NCBI GenBank assembly: GCA_000285855.2
Contig: HE978651.1
Span: 764,689-828,688, forward strand
Direction: 5' to 3'
Source: Ruminococcus sp. JC304
GTDB lineage: Bacteria > Bacillota > Clostridia > Lachnospirales > Lachnospiraceae
Length of the DNA: 64,000 nt
The position numbers and the translations under genes were made by a program. The notes under the pieces were generated by a model. The model saw only the letters and a list, made by a program, of their open reading frames with translations. It ran no database searches and was not told the DNA's origin. This document shows positions 8,676 through 18,939 of the stretch, piece after piece. The stretch's first letter is position 1. Each line of letters begins with the position of its first letter.

Positions 8676-9974
8676 ATGAGTAATCAAAATTTGAATCAAT
8701 TTGGAGAGTTAGGGGACAGACTTAAAACCATCATTGATGACGGCGTGAACTCCCAGGACTATCAGAAAATGACAAAAGAAATAAAAAATACAGTAAATGA
8801 CGCAGTAAATCTGGCAGTGAATACAGCAGTAGAGACCGGAAGCACAGCCATCAAAAATGGCCTGGATAATGTGTTCGGAAATGGAAATACCAATGCCGGG
8901 ATGCAGACAGAACAGCAGAAGACCAGAACACAGGCTTTTGAGGAAAAGCGAAAGCAGGAGCGTGCGGCACAGGATGCTGCCAGATCTCAGGCAGATGCGA
9001 AAAAGGAAATGCCTGCTCTTTATGAGAAAATGACAGGTGTCCGTGTGAAGGGGCTGCTTATGTCTGTTACAGGAGGAATCCTGGCCAGTGGAATGGGACT
9101 GGGATGTCTGGTTTTGGGGATTTTCGGTACAGTAGCGAAAATGAATTCCATAGTAGCCGGCGGTATTGGCTTTCTGGCAGCAGGAGCTGTTATCGGCGGT
9201 GGCTTTCTGGCAGCAGGCGTGAGCAGACTGGGAAGTTTGAACCGTTTTCAGAGATATCAGCAGACACTGGGAAATCATACCTATTCTAATTTTGAACAGT
9301 TATCCATTGCTGTGGACAAACCCGTGGATTTTGTAAAGAAAGATATCAAAAAAATGATAGCCAGAGGCTGGTTTCGTCAGGGACATATTGATAATCAGGA
9401 AACATGCCTGATCACAAGTAATGAGACATACAGACAGTATACAGTCACACAGAATGCACTGGAGCAGAGAACACAGGAAGAACAAAAAAAGCAGGCAGAG
9501 GCAGACAGGCTCAGGCAGAATACTGCTCCTGAGGTACAGGAAATTCTGGATAAGGGGAATGATTATCTGAAAAAGCTGGGAGAATGCAATGATGCAATTC
9601 CCGGTGAGATGATATCAGCCAAGATTTCCAGAATGGAGCTGATCGTGAAACGTATTCTGGAGCGTGCCCAGGAGCATCCGGAGATAGTGCCGGATCTGAA
9701 AAAAATGATGTCTTATTATCTGCCAATTACAGTGAAGCTTTTGAATGCATATGCAGATATGGATAAGCAGCCGGTGCAGGGAGAAAATATTCAAACTTCC
9801 AAAAAGGAAATTGAAGAATCTCTGGATACCTTAAATCTGGCTTTTGAAAAACTGCTGGATTCTATTTTTGAGGATACAGCTATGGATGTGTCCAGTGACA
9901 TTTCTGTATTACACACTTTATTGGCACAGGAAGGGCTGACAGAGGATGATTTCAACCGTATGAAGAAGCAATAA
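8676..9974 (+). CDS. XpaC-like membrane protein partner of TelA
   Basis: 432 residues, GGGAGG before ATG 8676. The N-terminal 100 residues are polar and Gln/Lys-rich, with likely coiled coil around residues 85-110. Two hydrophobic, glycine-rich segments follow (about 125-150 and 155-185; GGILASGMGLGCLVLGIFG and GGIGFLAAGAVIGGGFLAAG). The C-terminal half is helical and charged. This layout and the directly following TelA gene fit the XpaC (5-bromo-4-chloroindolyl phosphate hydrolysis protein) family, which pairs with TelA in many Firmicutes. The biochemical role is unknown; an envelope-stress or toxic-anion link is only by association. Family assignment is moderate. Confidence 0.65.
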   Translation: MSNQNLNQFGELGDRLKTIIDDGVNSQDYQKMTKEIKNTVNDAVNLAVNTAVETGSTAIKNGLDNVFGNGNTNAGMQTEQQKTRTQAFEEKRKQERAAQDAARSQADAKKEMPALYEKMTGVRVKGLLMSVTGGILASGMGLGCLVLGIFGTVAKMNSIVAGGIGFLAAGAVIGGGFLAAGVSRLGSLNRFQRYQQTLGNHTYSNFEQLSIAVDKPVDFVKKDIKKMIARGWFRQGHIDNQETCLITSNETYRQYTVTQNALEQRTQEEQKKQAEADRLRQNTAPEVQEILDKGNDYLKKLGECNDAIPGEMISAKISRMELIVKRILERAQEHPEIVPDLKKMMSYYLPITVKLLNAYADMDKQPVQGENIQTSKKEIEESLDTLNLAFEKLLDSIFEDTAMDVSSDISVLHTLLAQEGLTEDDFNRMKKQ

Positions 9975-10006
9975 CAGCAAAAGCATAATAGAAAAGGAGA
10001 GAACTT

Positions 10007-11185
10007 ATGGGAAACGAAATGCAGGATTTTGAAAAAGCAAATTTAGTATTGAAACCAACAGAGGCACCAACCTTAACATTGGATCCTGATCTGGGAGAAA
10101 CAGAACCGACAGCCGTTTCCGTGCCGGAGCCTGAAAAAAAGCAGGAAGTAAAAGCAAAAATGCCGGCCCTCTCTCCGGAAGAGCAGAAAATGGTAGATGA
10201 TTTTGCTGCTAAGATCGATATTACCAACACAAACCAAATTCTTCAGTATGGAGCCGGAACCCAGAAGAAAATGGCTGATTTTTCAGATGCAGCTCTGGAA
10301 AATGTAAAGACTCAGGATCTGGGCGAGGTTGGGGATCTGATTTCAAGCGTAGTTGGAGAATTAAAGGATTTCAGTGCCGAGGAGGAAAATAAGGGTTTTT
10401 TTGGATTTTTCCGCAAACAGACCTCCAAGATTGAGAATCTGAAGAACAAATATGACAAAGCCGAGATAAGTGTGGGCAAAATAACAGATGCCCTTCAGGA
10501 GCATCAGGTACGCCTTCTGAAGGATTCTGCAATGCTGGATAAAATGTATGACCAGAATTTGAGCTACTTTAAAGAGCTGACCATGTATATTGCTGCTGGA
10601 AACCAGAAGCTGGAAGCAACCAGAAATGGTGAACTGGCAGAATTGAAGAATAAAGCAGCTTTATCAGGACAGCCGGAAGATGCTCAGGCAGTCAGGGATC
10701 TGGAGGAAAAATGCAATCGTTTTGAAAAGAAGCTTCATGATCTGGAGCTTACCCGAACTATCGCTATGCAGACTGCTCCTCAGATCCGTCTGATCCAGAA
10801 TAATGACACAAGTATGGTAGAGAAAATCCAGACAACGATTGTGAATACCATTCCTCTCTGGAAAAGCCAGATGGTTCTTGCACTGGGAATTGCTCATTCA
10901 ACAGAAGCGGCTCAGGCTCAGCGCCAGGTAACGGATCTGACCAATGAGCTTCTGAGAAAAAATGCAGAAACCCTTCATACAGCCACTGTAGAGACAGCCA
11001 GAGAATCTGAGCGTGGTATCGTAGATATTGAAACTTTGCAGAAAACCAATGCAGATTTAATACAGACCCTGGATGAGGTGATCCGTATTCAGCAGGAAGG
11101 CCATGAGAAACGGAAGGCTGCTGAGGCAGAGATGCGTCGTATGGAAAATGAGCTGAAGGACAAACTGCTGGAAATCCGAAAATAA
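10007..11185 (+). CDS. TelA-family toxic anion resistance protein
   Basis: 392 residues, 32 bases after the XpaC-like gene, with AAGGAGAG before ATG 10007. The N-terminal 65 residues are acidic and disordered; the remainder is almost all helix. GFFGFFRKQTSKIENLKNKY and the C-terminal stretch around RLIQNNDTSMVEKIQTTIVN followed by IPLWKSQMVLALG are typical of TelA (PF05816). The family was named for tellurite resistance and is also linked to nisin and colicin tolerance; the molecular activity is not established. No membrane segment. It is presumably soluble and works with the upstream membrane protein. Confidence 0.87.
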   Translation: MGNEMQDFEKANLVLKPTEAPTLTLDPDLGETEPTAVSVPEPEKKQEVKAKMPALSPEEQKMVDDFAAKIDITNTNQILQYGAGTQKKMADFSDAALENVKTQDLGEVGDLISSVVGELKDFSAEEENKGFFGFFRKQTSKIENLKNKYDKAEISVGKITDALQEHQVRLLKDSAMLDKMYDQNLSYFKELTMYIAAGNQKLEATRNGELAELKNKAALSGQPEDAQAVRDLEEKCNRFEKKLHDLELTRTIAMQTAPQIRLIQNNDTSMVEKIQTTIVNTIPLWKSQMVLALGIAHSTEAAQAQRQVTDLTNELLRKNAETLHTATVETARESERGIVDIETLQKTNADLIQTLDEVIRIQQEGHEKRKAAEAEMRRMENELKDKLLEIRK

Positions 11186-11261
11186 TGTAACTGTTTGAAA
11201 GCCAGAGGATGTTGCCTGATAAGGGCAATGTCAGATATAAAAAGAAAAAGAGGTTATTTTC

Positions 11262-12317
11262 ATGTATAGAGACCACACTAAAGTAATTCAGATAGGAAAC
11301 AGAAAAATCGGCGGCGGTAATCCCATACTTATCCAGTCCATGACCAATACAAAGACCGAAGATGTAGATGCCACTGTCAGTCAGATTTTATCCCTGGAAC
11401 AGGCAGGCTGTGATATTATCCGCTGCGCAGTGCCGACTATGGAGGCGGCCAGGGCTCTGGGAGAAATCAAAAAACAGATACACATTCCGCTGGTAGCAGA
11501 TATTCATTTTGATTACCGTCTGGCCATTGCAGCTATGGAAAATGGTGCAGATAAAATCCGTATTAACCCCGGTAATATTGGAAGCACTGACAGGATCAAG
11601 GCAGTAGTGGATACAGCAAAGGAGCGTAATATTCCTATCCGTGTAGGGGTAAATAGTGGTTCCCTGGAAAAGGAACTGGTAGAGAAATATCATGGTGTTA
11701 CAGCAGAAGGGCTGGTGGAAAGTGCTTTGGATAAAGTACACATTATTGAAGAACTGGGTTATGATAATCTGGTGATCAGTATCAAATCTTCTGACGTTCT
11801 CATGTGTGCCAGGGCTCATGAGCTGATCGCACAGCAGACAGATTATCCTCTTCATGTAGGAATTACAGAAGCAGGAACTCTATATTCCGGAAATATTAAA
11901 TCAGCTGTGGGACTGGGGATTATTCTGTATCAGGGAATAGGAGATACCATTCGTGTATCTTTGACAGGAGCGCCTTTGGAGGAAATTAAATCTGCAAAGA
12001 GAATCCTGAAAACCCTTGGACTGCGTAAAGGCGGGGTAGAGGTAGTTTCCTGTCCCACCTGTGGCAGAACTCAGATTGATCTGATTGGTCTTGCAAATCA
12101 GGTAGAGACTATGGTACAGGATATTCCGCTGGATATTAAGGTAGCTGTAATGGGGTGCGTGGTAAACGGTCCAGGGGAATCCAGAGAAGCTGATATCGGT
12201 ATCGCCGGCGGTGTAGGAGTTGGCCTGTTGATCAAAGGCGGCGAGATCATAAAGAAGGTTCCTGAAGATCAGCTGCTTGAAACATTGCGTCAGGAGCTTC
12301 TGAACTGGCAGAAATAA
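11262..12317 (+). CDS. ispG: 4-hydroxy-3-methylbut-2-en-1-yl diphosphate synthase IspG
   Basis: 351 residues. Catalyses the penultimate step of the MEP isoprenoid pathway (MEcPP to HMBPP). An N-terminal TIM barrel runs to about residue 240 (VADIHFDYRLAI, KIRINPGNIG). The C-terminal [4Fe-4S] domain has ligands C264 and C267 (SCPTCGRTQ) and C299 (MGCVVNGPGESREADIG), plus the conserved glutamate. The length fits the short bacterial form without the plant-type insert. It sits between the TelA gene and polC, as often seen in clostridia near dxr and rseP, but those two are not in this window. Confidence 0.96.
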   Translation: MYRDHTKVIQIGNRKIGGGNPILIQSMTNTKTEDVDATVSQILSLEQAGCDIIRCAVPTMEAARALGEIKKQIHIPLVADIHFDYRLAIAAMENGADKIRINPGNIGSTDRIKAVVDTAKERNIPIRVGVNSGSLEKELVEKYHGVTAEGLVESALDKVHIIEELGYDNLVISIKSSDVLMCARAHELIAQQTDYPLHVGITEAGTLYSGNIKSAVGLGIILYQGIGDTIRVSLTGAPLEEIKSAKRILKTLGLRKGGVEVVSCPTCGRTQIDLIGLANQVETMVQDIPLDIKVAVMGCVVNGPGESREADIGIAGGVGVGLLIKGGEIIKKVPEDQLLETLRQELLNWQK

Positions 12318-12377
12318 CGGAAAGACAGGAATGGTTTTTCAGACAGGGTTTTCTGGCTGAAAAAAGGAGATTTTATT

Positions 12378-15300
12378 TTGGAAAAAGACTTTTTTGATGT
12401 ATTTCCCAACTTAAAAGTGAAAAAAGAATTGGAGGAATTGCTGGAAATGGTCACTGTGACCAGAGTTTCCTGTAATCCCTCCAAAACTCATATCTGGGTT
12501 TATATAAAAAGTGAACGATGGATCCACAAGAAACATATCTTTGAATTGGAGGATCAGATTGAAAGGCAGCTTTTCTCAGGACTTGAACTGCGAGTGACTG
12601 TTATTGAAAAATTCCGGTTGTCCAGACAGTATACCCCGGAGAATTTTTTGGAAACTTATCGTTCCAGTATGGAACTGGAACTGCGCAGCTATAACATGCT
12701 TGAGTACAATATGTTCAAACAGGCACAGATTACTTTTCCGGGAGAGAATGATCTGCGTATGATACTTCCGGATTCTGTAATCGCCAGGGAGAAAAGTGAA
12801 ATTCTGGTGGAATATCTCCACAAGGTTTTTTGTGAGAGATGTGGTATGGATCTGAGGGTGGAACTGGATTTTGTGGAGACACAGGAGAGCAGATACAGGA
12901 AAAATGCAGCTGCCCAGATTGCACAGGAGGTAGAGAATGTTATCCGCCATGCAAAACTGAACAGCAGCAAAGAAGAGGACGGACAGAAGCCGGCAGAAGA
13001 GGTAAAGACGGCGAAGACGGAAAACAAAGACAAAAAAGAAGACAAGACATCTGCAAAACAGGAGAAAAAATCGTCCTTTGGAGAGCGGAAAGACAAAAAA
13101 GGAGATTTTCGTGGTGGATTTCGCAGGGACAGCAATCCGGATGTTATTTATGGAAGAGATTTCGAAGGAGAGCCAATTACCCTGGAATCTATTACCGGTG
13201 AGATGGGTGAAGTTATTGTACGCGGACAGGTTATGGATGTGGAAGCAAGGGAGATACGCAATGAGAAAACAATCCTGATCTTTCCGATTACAGATTTTAC
13301 AGACAGTATTGTAGTAAAAATGTTCCTCAGAAATGAGCAGGTGCCAGAGGTTACAGAGCATGTAAAGAAAGGAGCTTTTTTAAAGTTCCGCGGTGTTACT
13401 ACAATTGACCGTTTTGACAGTGAACTGACCATCGGTTCCATTGCGGGAATTAAGAAGATTGCCAATTTTACCACTGCCAGGGTGGATACCAGCCCTCAAA
13501 AGCGGGTGGAGCTTCACTGTCATACCAAAATGAGTGATATGGATGGAGTCACAGAGGCCAAGGCTCTGGTAAAGCGTGCCTATGAATGGGGGCACAAGGC
13601 AATTGCCATTACAGATCATGGCGTAGTTCAGGCTTTTCCGGAGGCAAACCACTGCTTTGATGCATGGGGTGGCTGCGTGCCAAAGGATTCGGATTTTAAA
13701 GTTCTTTATGGTATGGAGGCTTATCTGGTAGATGATTTAAAGGGTATGGTTACAAATGGTAAAGGACAACGCCTGGATGGGAAATTTGTGGTATTTGATA
13801 TTGAAACCACAGGCTTTTCCTCTCTGACCTGTCATATCATTGAAATTGGAGCAGTGCTTGTAGAGAATGGCCAGATCACAGATCGTTTTTCTACTTTTGT
13901 AAATCCCAGGGTTCCCATTCCTTTCCGGATTGAACAGCTGACCAGTATTAATGACAGTATGGTAATGGATGCCCCTCCCATCGAGGAGGTTCTGCCCAGA
14001 TTTCTGGAATTCTGCAAAGGTGCGGTGATGGTTGCCCACAATGCAGACTTTGATATGGGATTTATTATGAAAAACTGTGACAGACTGGGGATTTCTCATG
14101 ACTTTACCTATGTGGATACTGTAGGTATGGCCAGATTTCTGCTTCCTGCATTGAACCGTTTTAAGCTGGATACAGTAGCGAAAGCAGTAGGTGTTTCCCT
14201 GGAGAATCATCACAGGGCAGTGGATGATGCGGCGTGCACTGCGGAGATCTTTGTGAAATTTGTGCAGATGCTGGCAGAACGTGATATCGTAGATGTGGAT
14301 GAATTAAACAAGCAGGGAGCAGTTTCAACGGATACCGTCAGAAAACTGCCTACTTATCATGCTATTATTTTTATGCGGAATGAACCGGGACGCATTAACC
14401 TGTATAAGCTTGTCAGCCAGTCTCATCTGAAATACTATCACAGAAGACCACGAGTACCAAAGAGCGTGCTGAAAAAATATAGAGAAGGACTTTTGGTAGG
14501 AAGTGCCTGTGAAGCAGGGGAGCTGTATCAGGCCCTTCTTCGGAATGCACCTGAGGCAGAAATCGCCAGACTGGTGAATTTCTATGATTATCTGGAAATC
14601 CAGCCAATAGGAAACAATAAGTTTATGCTTGCAGATGAAAAGCATGATATGATAAATTCAGAGGAGGATCTCCGGGAGATCAACCGTCGGATCGTGAAGC
14701 TTGGAGAGCAGTTTAAAAAGCCGGTGGTAGCTACCTGTGATGTACATTTTATGGATCCTCAGGATGAGGTTTACCGTCGGATCATTATGGCCGGGAATGG
14801 ATTTTCAGATGCGGATGAGCAGGCACCTCTGTATCTGCGTACTACGGAGGAAATGCTGGATGAATTTTCCTATCTGGGCAGCGAAAAGGCTGAGGAAGTG
14901 GTGATCACAAATCCAGGTAAGATCGCGGATATGATCGAAAAAATTTCACCGATCCACCCGGACAAATTTCCACCGGTTATTGAAAATTCGGATCAGGATC
15001 TGAAGAATATCTGTTTTACCAAGGCCCATGAAATGTATGGCGATCCTCTTCCAAAGATCGTAGAGGACCGTCTGGATAAAGAACTGCATTCCATTATTTC
15101 CAATGGTTATGCGGTAATGTATATTATTGCCCAGAAGCTGGTATGGAAGTCTAATGAAGATGGATATCTGGTAGGCTCCCGAGGCTCTGTAGGTTCCTCC
15201 CTGGCAGCGACTATGTCAGGAATTACAGAGGTTAATCCTCTGCCACCCCACTATTTGTGCCCTAATCCTGATTGTAAATACAGTGATTTTGATTCTCCTG

Positions 15301-16871
15301 AGGTCAGAAAGTATTCCGGAATGGCAGGTTGTGATATGCCAGATAAGATCTGCCCTAAATGTGGAACCAAAATGAAGAAAGAGGGATTTGATATTCCTTT
15401 CGAAACATTCCTGGGATTTAAGGGAGATAAGGAACCGGATATTGACCTTAACTTTTCCGGAGAATATCAGGCGAATGCCCACAGATATACAGAGGTTATT
15501 TTTGGAAAGGGCCAGACCTTCAAGGCAGGTACCATTGGTACACTTGCCGAGAAAACAGCCTTTGGTTATGTGAAAAATTATTATGAAGAACGTGGAGTAC
15601 ATAAGCGTTACTGTGAGATTAACCGTATTGTCCAGGGCTGCACCGGTGTGCGAAGGACTACCGGACAGCATCCGGGAGGAATTATCGTACTTCCTATGGG
15701 AGAAGAGATTGAGAAATTTACTCCGGTTCAGCATCCGGCCAATGATGTGAACAGTGATATTATCACAACACATTTTGATTATCATTCTATTGACGGAAAC
15801 CTGCTGAAGCTTGATATACTCGGGCATGATGATCCTACCATGATCCGTATGCTGGAAGATCTGACAGGCATCAGTGCCAGGGATATTCCACTGGATCAGA
15901 AGGATGTGATGTCGCTGTTTGCCAGCACAAAGGCTCTTCATATTGAGCCTGAGGACATAGGGGGATGTAAGCTTGGCTGTCTTGGAATTCCGGAGTTTGG
16001 TACAGATTTTGCCATGCAGATGCTTATAGATACTAAGCCTAAATATTTCTCTGATCTGGTTCGTATTGCGGGGCTTTCCCATGGTACTGATGTATGGCTG
16101 GGAAATGCCCAGGTACTGATCCAGGAAGGAAAAGCAACGATTTCCACTGCAATCTGTACACGTGATGATATTATGATCTATCTGATCGGTAAGGGAGTAG
16201 AGAGTGGCCTGGCCTTTACCATTATGGAGAGTGTCCGTAAGGGCAAGGGTCTTCGTGAGGAGTGGATCACGACTATGAAGGAACATGATGTGCCAGACTG
16301 GTATATCTGGTCCTGTAAGCTGATCAAGTATATGTTCCCCAAGGCTCATGCAGCAGCCTATGTTATGATGGCATATCGTATTGCCTGGTATAAGGTATTT
16401 CAGCCACTGGCCTATTATGCGGCTTATTTTAGTATTCGTGCCACTGCCTTTTCCTATGAACTGATGTGTATGGGAAAAGAACGTCTGGAATATTATATGG
16501 CAGAGATACGCAAAAAAGGAGATGCTGCTTCCAAGAAAGATCAGGATACTTTGAAGGATATGCGTATTGTACAGGAAATGTATGCCAGAGGGATTGAGTT
16601 TGTTCCTATTGATATTTATACTGCCAAGGCCCAGCGGTTCCAGATTGTAGACGGAAAACTGATGCCTGCACTGGCCACCATTGATGGTCTGGGAGGTAAG
16701 GCAGCAGATGCAGTGGTGGATGCCGCCAAACAGGGCAGATTTTTGTCAAAGGATGATTTTCGTGACAGGACCAAAGTCAGTAAAACTGTGATTGATCTGA
16801 TGGATGACCTGAAACTGTTCGGCGATATTCCTCAGTCCAATCAGATGTCATTGTTTGATTTCACCGGCTGA
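12378..16871 (+). CDS. polC: DNA polymerase III alpha subunit, PolC type
   Basis: 1497 residues, starting at TTG 12378 behind AAGGAG. This is the replicative polymerase of low-GC Gram-positives. In order: N-terminal domain, a Lys/Glu-rich linker (about 205-245), an OB fold (about 255-360), a PHP domain starting at VELHCHTKMSDMDG (about 375), a DEDDh proofreading exonuclease inserted in PHP (FDIETTG with D474; HNADFDMGF; HHRAVDDA), then the polymerase core with GSRGSVGSSL, a zinc-binding Cys cluster (CPNPDCKYSDFD...CPKCGTKMKK) and catalytic D1021/D1023 in PDIDLNFSG. All key residues are present. Only 60 bases separate it from ispG, and fbp follows closely. Confidence 0.98.
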   Translation: MEKDFFDVFPNLKVKKELEELLEMVTVTRVSCNPSKTHIWVYIKSERWIHKKHIFELEDQIERQLFSGLELRVTVIEKFRLSRQYTPENFLETYRSSMELELRSYNMLEYNMFKQAQITFPGENDLRMILPDSVIAREKSEILVEYLHKVFCERCGMDLRVELDFVETQESRYRKNAAAQIAQEVENVIRHAKLNSSKEEDGQKPAEEVKTAKTENKDKKEDKTSAKQEKKSSFGERKDKKGDFRGGFRRDSNPDVIYGRDFEGEPITLESITGEMGEVIVRGQVMDVEAREIRNEKTILIFPITDFTDSIVVKMFLRNEQVPEVTEHVKKGAFLKFRGVTTIDRFDSELTIGSIAGIKKIANFTTARVDTSPQKRVELHCHTKMSDMDGVTEAKALVKRAYEWGHKAIAITDHGVVQAFPEANHCFDAWGGCVPKDSDFKVLYGMEAYLVDDLKGMVTNGKGQRLDGKFVVFDIETTGFSSLTCHIIEIGAVLVENGQITDRFSTFVNPRVPIPFRIEQLTSINDSMVMDAPPIEEVLPRFLEFCKGAVMVAHNADFDMGFIMKNCDRLGISHDFTYVDTVGMARFLLPALNRFKLDTVAKAVGVSLENHHRAVDDAACTAEIFVKFVQMLAERDIVDVDELNKQGAVSTDTVRKLPTYHAIIFMRNEPGRINLYKLVSQSHLKYYHRRPRVPKSVLKKYREGLLVGSACEAGELYQALLRNAPEAEIARLVNFYDYLEIQPIGNNKFMLADEKHDMINSEEDLREINRRIVKLGEQFKKPVVATCDVHFMDPQDEVYRRIIMAGNGFSDADEQAPLYLRTTEEMLDEFSYLGSEKAEEVVITNPGKIADMIEKISPIHPDKFPPVIENSDQDLKNICFTKAHEMYGDPLPKIVEDRLDKELHSIISNGYAVMYIIAQKLVWKSNEDGYLVGSRGSVGSSLAATMSGITEVNPLPPHYLCPNPDCKYSDFDSPEVRKYSGMAGCDMPDKICPKCGTKMKKEGFDIPFETFLGFKGDKEPDIDLNFSGEYQANAHRYTEVIFGKGQTFKAGTIGTLAEKTAFGYVKNYYEERGVHKRYCEINRIVQGCTGVRRTTGQHPGGIIVLPMGEEIEKFTPVQHPANDVNSDIITTHFDYHSIDGNLLKLDILGHDDPTMIRMLEDLTGISARDIPLDQKDVMSLFASTKALHIEPEDIGGCKLGCLGIPEFGTDFAMQMLIDTKPKYFSDLVRIAGLSHGTDVWLGNAQVLIQEGKATISTAICTRDDIMIYLIGKGVESGLAFTIMESVRKGKGLREEWITTMKEHDVPDWYIWSCKLIKYMFPKAHAAAYVMMAYRIAWYKVFQPLAYYAAYFSIRATAFSYELMCMGKERLEYYMAEIRKKGDAASKKDQDTLKDMRIVQEMYARGIEFVPIDIYTAKAQRFQIVDGKLMPALATIDGLGGKAADAVVDAAKQGRFLSKDDFRDRTKVSKTVIDLMDDLKLFGDIPQSNQMSLFDFTG

Positions 16872-16928
16872 TCTGTGCAAGTGTCAGATTGGCCATATCA
16901 TAAGAGACAGAAAAACAAGGAGATGGAT

Positions 16929-18887
16929 ATGCGAAAAGAAGAATTGAGATATTTACAGAGACTGTCTGAGCTTTATCCTACAATAGGAAAAGCTTCTACG
17001 GAAATCATCAACCTGCAGTCGATTCTGAATCTGCCCAAAGGTACGGAACATTTTCTGTCAGACCTGCACGGAGAATATGAGGCATTTTCCCATGTTCTCA
17101 GGAATGGTTCAGGAGCAGTGCGCAAAAAGATTGATGATGTATTTGGACATACTCTCAGCAACAGCGACAAACGGGCTCTTGCTACTCTGATTTATTATCC
17201 GAAGGACAAAATTGATGTGGTTAAAAGTGAAGAAGAGGATATGGAAAACTGGTATAAGATCACCCTTTACCGTCTGATCGAGGTGTGTAAGACAACTGCC
17301 TCCAAATATACCAGATCCAAGGTACGCAAGGCTTTGCCTGCAGATTATGCCTATGTAATCGAGGAGTTGATCACAGAGAAAGCAGAAGTACTGGATAAAG
17401 AAGCTTATTATGATGCGATTGTAAATACCATTATTCAGATTGGAAGGGCAGAAAATTTTATTATTGCCCTGGCAGAATTGATCCAGAGGCTGGTTGTGGA
17501 TCATCTGCACATTCTGGGAGATATTTATGACAGAGGTCCGGCACCTCATTTTATTATGGACAGACTGATGGAATATCATTCCCTGGATATCCAGTGGGGA
17601 AACCATGATGTAGTGTGGATGGGTGCGGCGGCAGGACAGCAGGCATGTATTGCCACTGTTTTAAGAAACAGTATCCGATATGATAACCTGGATATTCTGG
17701 AGGATGGATATGGAATTAATATGCTGCCTCTGGCCACCTTTGCCATGGAAGTTTACGGAGAAGATCTCTGTGAGATTTTTTCCATAAAAGGAAGTTCTGA
17801 TTATAATATTTTGGAAAAAGAACTGGGCAAAAAAATGCATAAGGCCATTGCTGTGATCCAGTTTAAGTTAGAAGGAAAGCTTGTGCGTAAGCACAGGGAA
17901 TTCCAGATGGAAGACAGGGCATTACTGCACAGGATCAATCCGAAAAAGGGAACGATCGTCATGCCGGATGGAAAGGAATATCCACTGCGGGATACGAACT
18001 TTCCTACTGTGGACTGGAACCATCCTTATGAGCTTACGGAAGGAGAAAGGGAGGTTATGGATAAACTTTCCTCAGCTTTTCGTAATTGTGAAAAGCTTCA
18101 GAGGCATATCCTCTTTCTCCTTGATAAAGGAGGGCTTTATAAGGTATATAATGGAAATCTGCTTTTTCATGGAAGCATTCCCCTTAATGAGGATGGAACC
18201 TTCCGTGAAGTACAGATTTATGGAAAAAGCTATAAGGGTAAGGAACTGTATGATATTCTGGAAGCCTATGTTCGCAGGGCATATTATGCGGTAGATAAAG
18301 AGGAACAGAAAAAAGGCAAAGATATTATGTGGTATATCTGGGCAGCACCCAATTCTCCTTTGTTTGGAAAAAGTAAAATGAGTACTTTTGAAAGGTATTT
18401 TATTGAAGATCCTGCTACTCATGAGGAGAAGAAAAATGCATACTACAGACTCTGGGAAAAAGAGGAAATTGTGGACCAGATGCTTCTTGAGTTTGGATTG
18501 AATCCGGAGAAGGGACATATTATTAATGGACATGTTCCTGTTCATCAGAGTGAAGGTGAGAGCCCTGTGAAATGTAATGGCAAGGTAATTGTGATTGATG
18601 GTGGTTTTTGTAAGGCCTATCGGAAGGTTACGGGAATTGCAGGATATACTTTGATCTATAATTCCTATGGACTGACTCTCTGTGCCCATGAGCCCTTTAC
18701 ATCTAAGGCAGATGCTATTGCAAAGGAAACAGATATTGCTTCAAACCGTGTTGCAGTCCGTTATACACCGAGACGTCTGCTGGTTGGAGATACAGATACC
18801 GGATATGCCTTGAAGGAAAGAATCCAGGAACTGATCCAGCTTCTGGAAGCTTACAGAAAAGGTATCATTAAGGAAAAAAGTAAGTAA
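16929..18887 (+). CDS. fbp: Fructose-1,6-bisphosphatase, class III
   Basis: 652 residues from ATG 16929, chosen because AAGGAG ends six bases upstream; the in-frame GTG at 16875 has no ribosome site. This Firmicute-type gluconeogenic enzyme is unrelated to class I FBPase and belongs to the calcineurin-like metallophosphatases. Metal-binding motifs are visible: FLSDLHGEYEAF near the start, LGDIYDRGPAPHF and WGNHDVVWMG in the middle, and NGHVPVHQSEGESP with VIDGGFCKAY near the end. The length matches family members (about 640-670). It lies 57 bases after polC, possibly in the same transcript. Confidence 0.95.
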   Translation: MRKEELRYLQRLSELYPTIGKASTEIINLQSILNLPKGTEHFLSDLHGEYEAFSHVLRNGSGAVRKKIDDVFGHTLSNSDKRALATLIYYPKDKIDVVKSEEEDMENWYKITLYRLIEVCKTTASKYTRSKVRKALPADYAYVIEELITEKAEVLDKEAYYDAIVNTIIQIGRAENFIIALAELIQRLVVDHLHILGDIYDRGPAPHFIMDRLMEYHSLDIQWGNHDVVWMGAAAGQQACIATVLRNSIRYDNLDILEDGYGINMLPLATFAMEVYGEDLCEIFSIKGSSDYNILEKELGKKMHKAIAVIQFKLEGKLVRKHREFQMEDRALLHRINPKKGTIVMPDGKEYPLRDTNFPTVDWNHPYELTEGEREVMDKLSSAFRNCEKLQRHILFLLDKGGLYKVYNGNLLFHGSIPLNEDGTFREVQIYGKSYKGKELYDILEAYVRRAYYAVDKEEQKKGKDIMWYIWAAPNSPLFGKSKMSTFERYFIEDPATHEEKKNAYYRLWEKEEIVDQMLLEFGLNPEKGHIINGHVPVHQSEGESPVKCNGKVIVIDGGFCKAYRKVTGIAGYTLIYNSYGLTLCAHEPFTSKADAIAKETDIASNRVAVRYTPRRLLVGDTDTGYALKERIQELIQLLEAYRKGIIKEKSK

Positions 18888-18939
18888 TAGATGAAGCGGT
18901 TTGAAAAAAATATCCGCTATATAAAAGGAGACGGATAAT

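Noticed and set aside
15216-16349. A 377-codon open frame on the minus strand
   Set aside because: Shadow of the PolC polymerase core, which is intact on the + strand.
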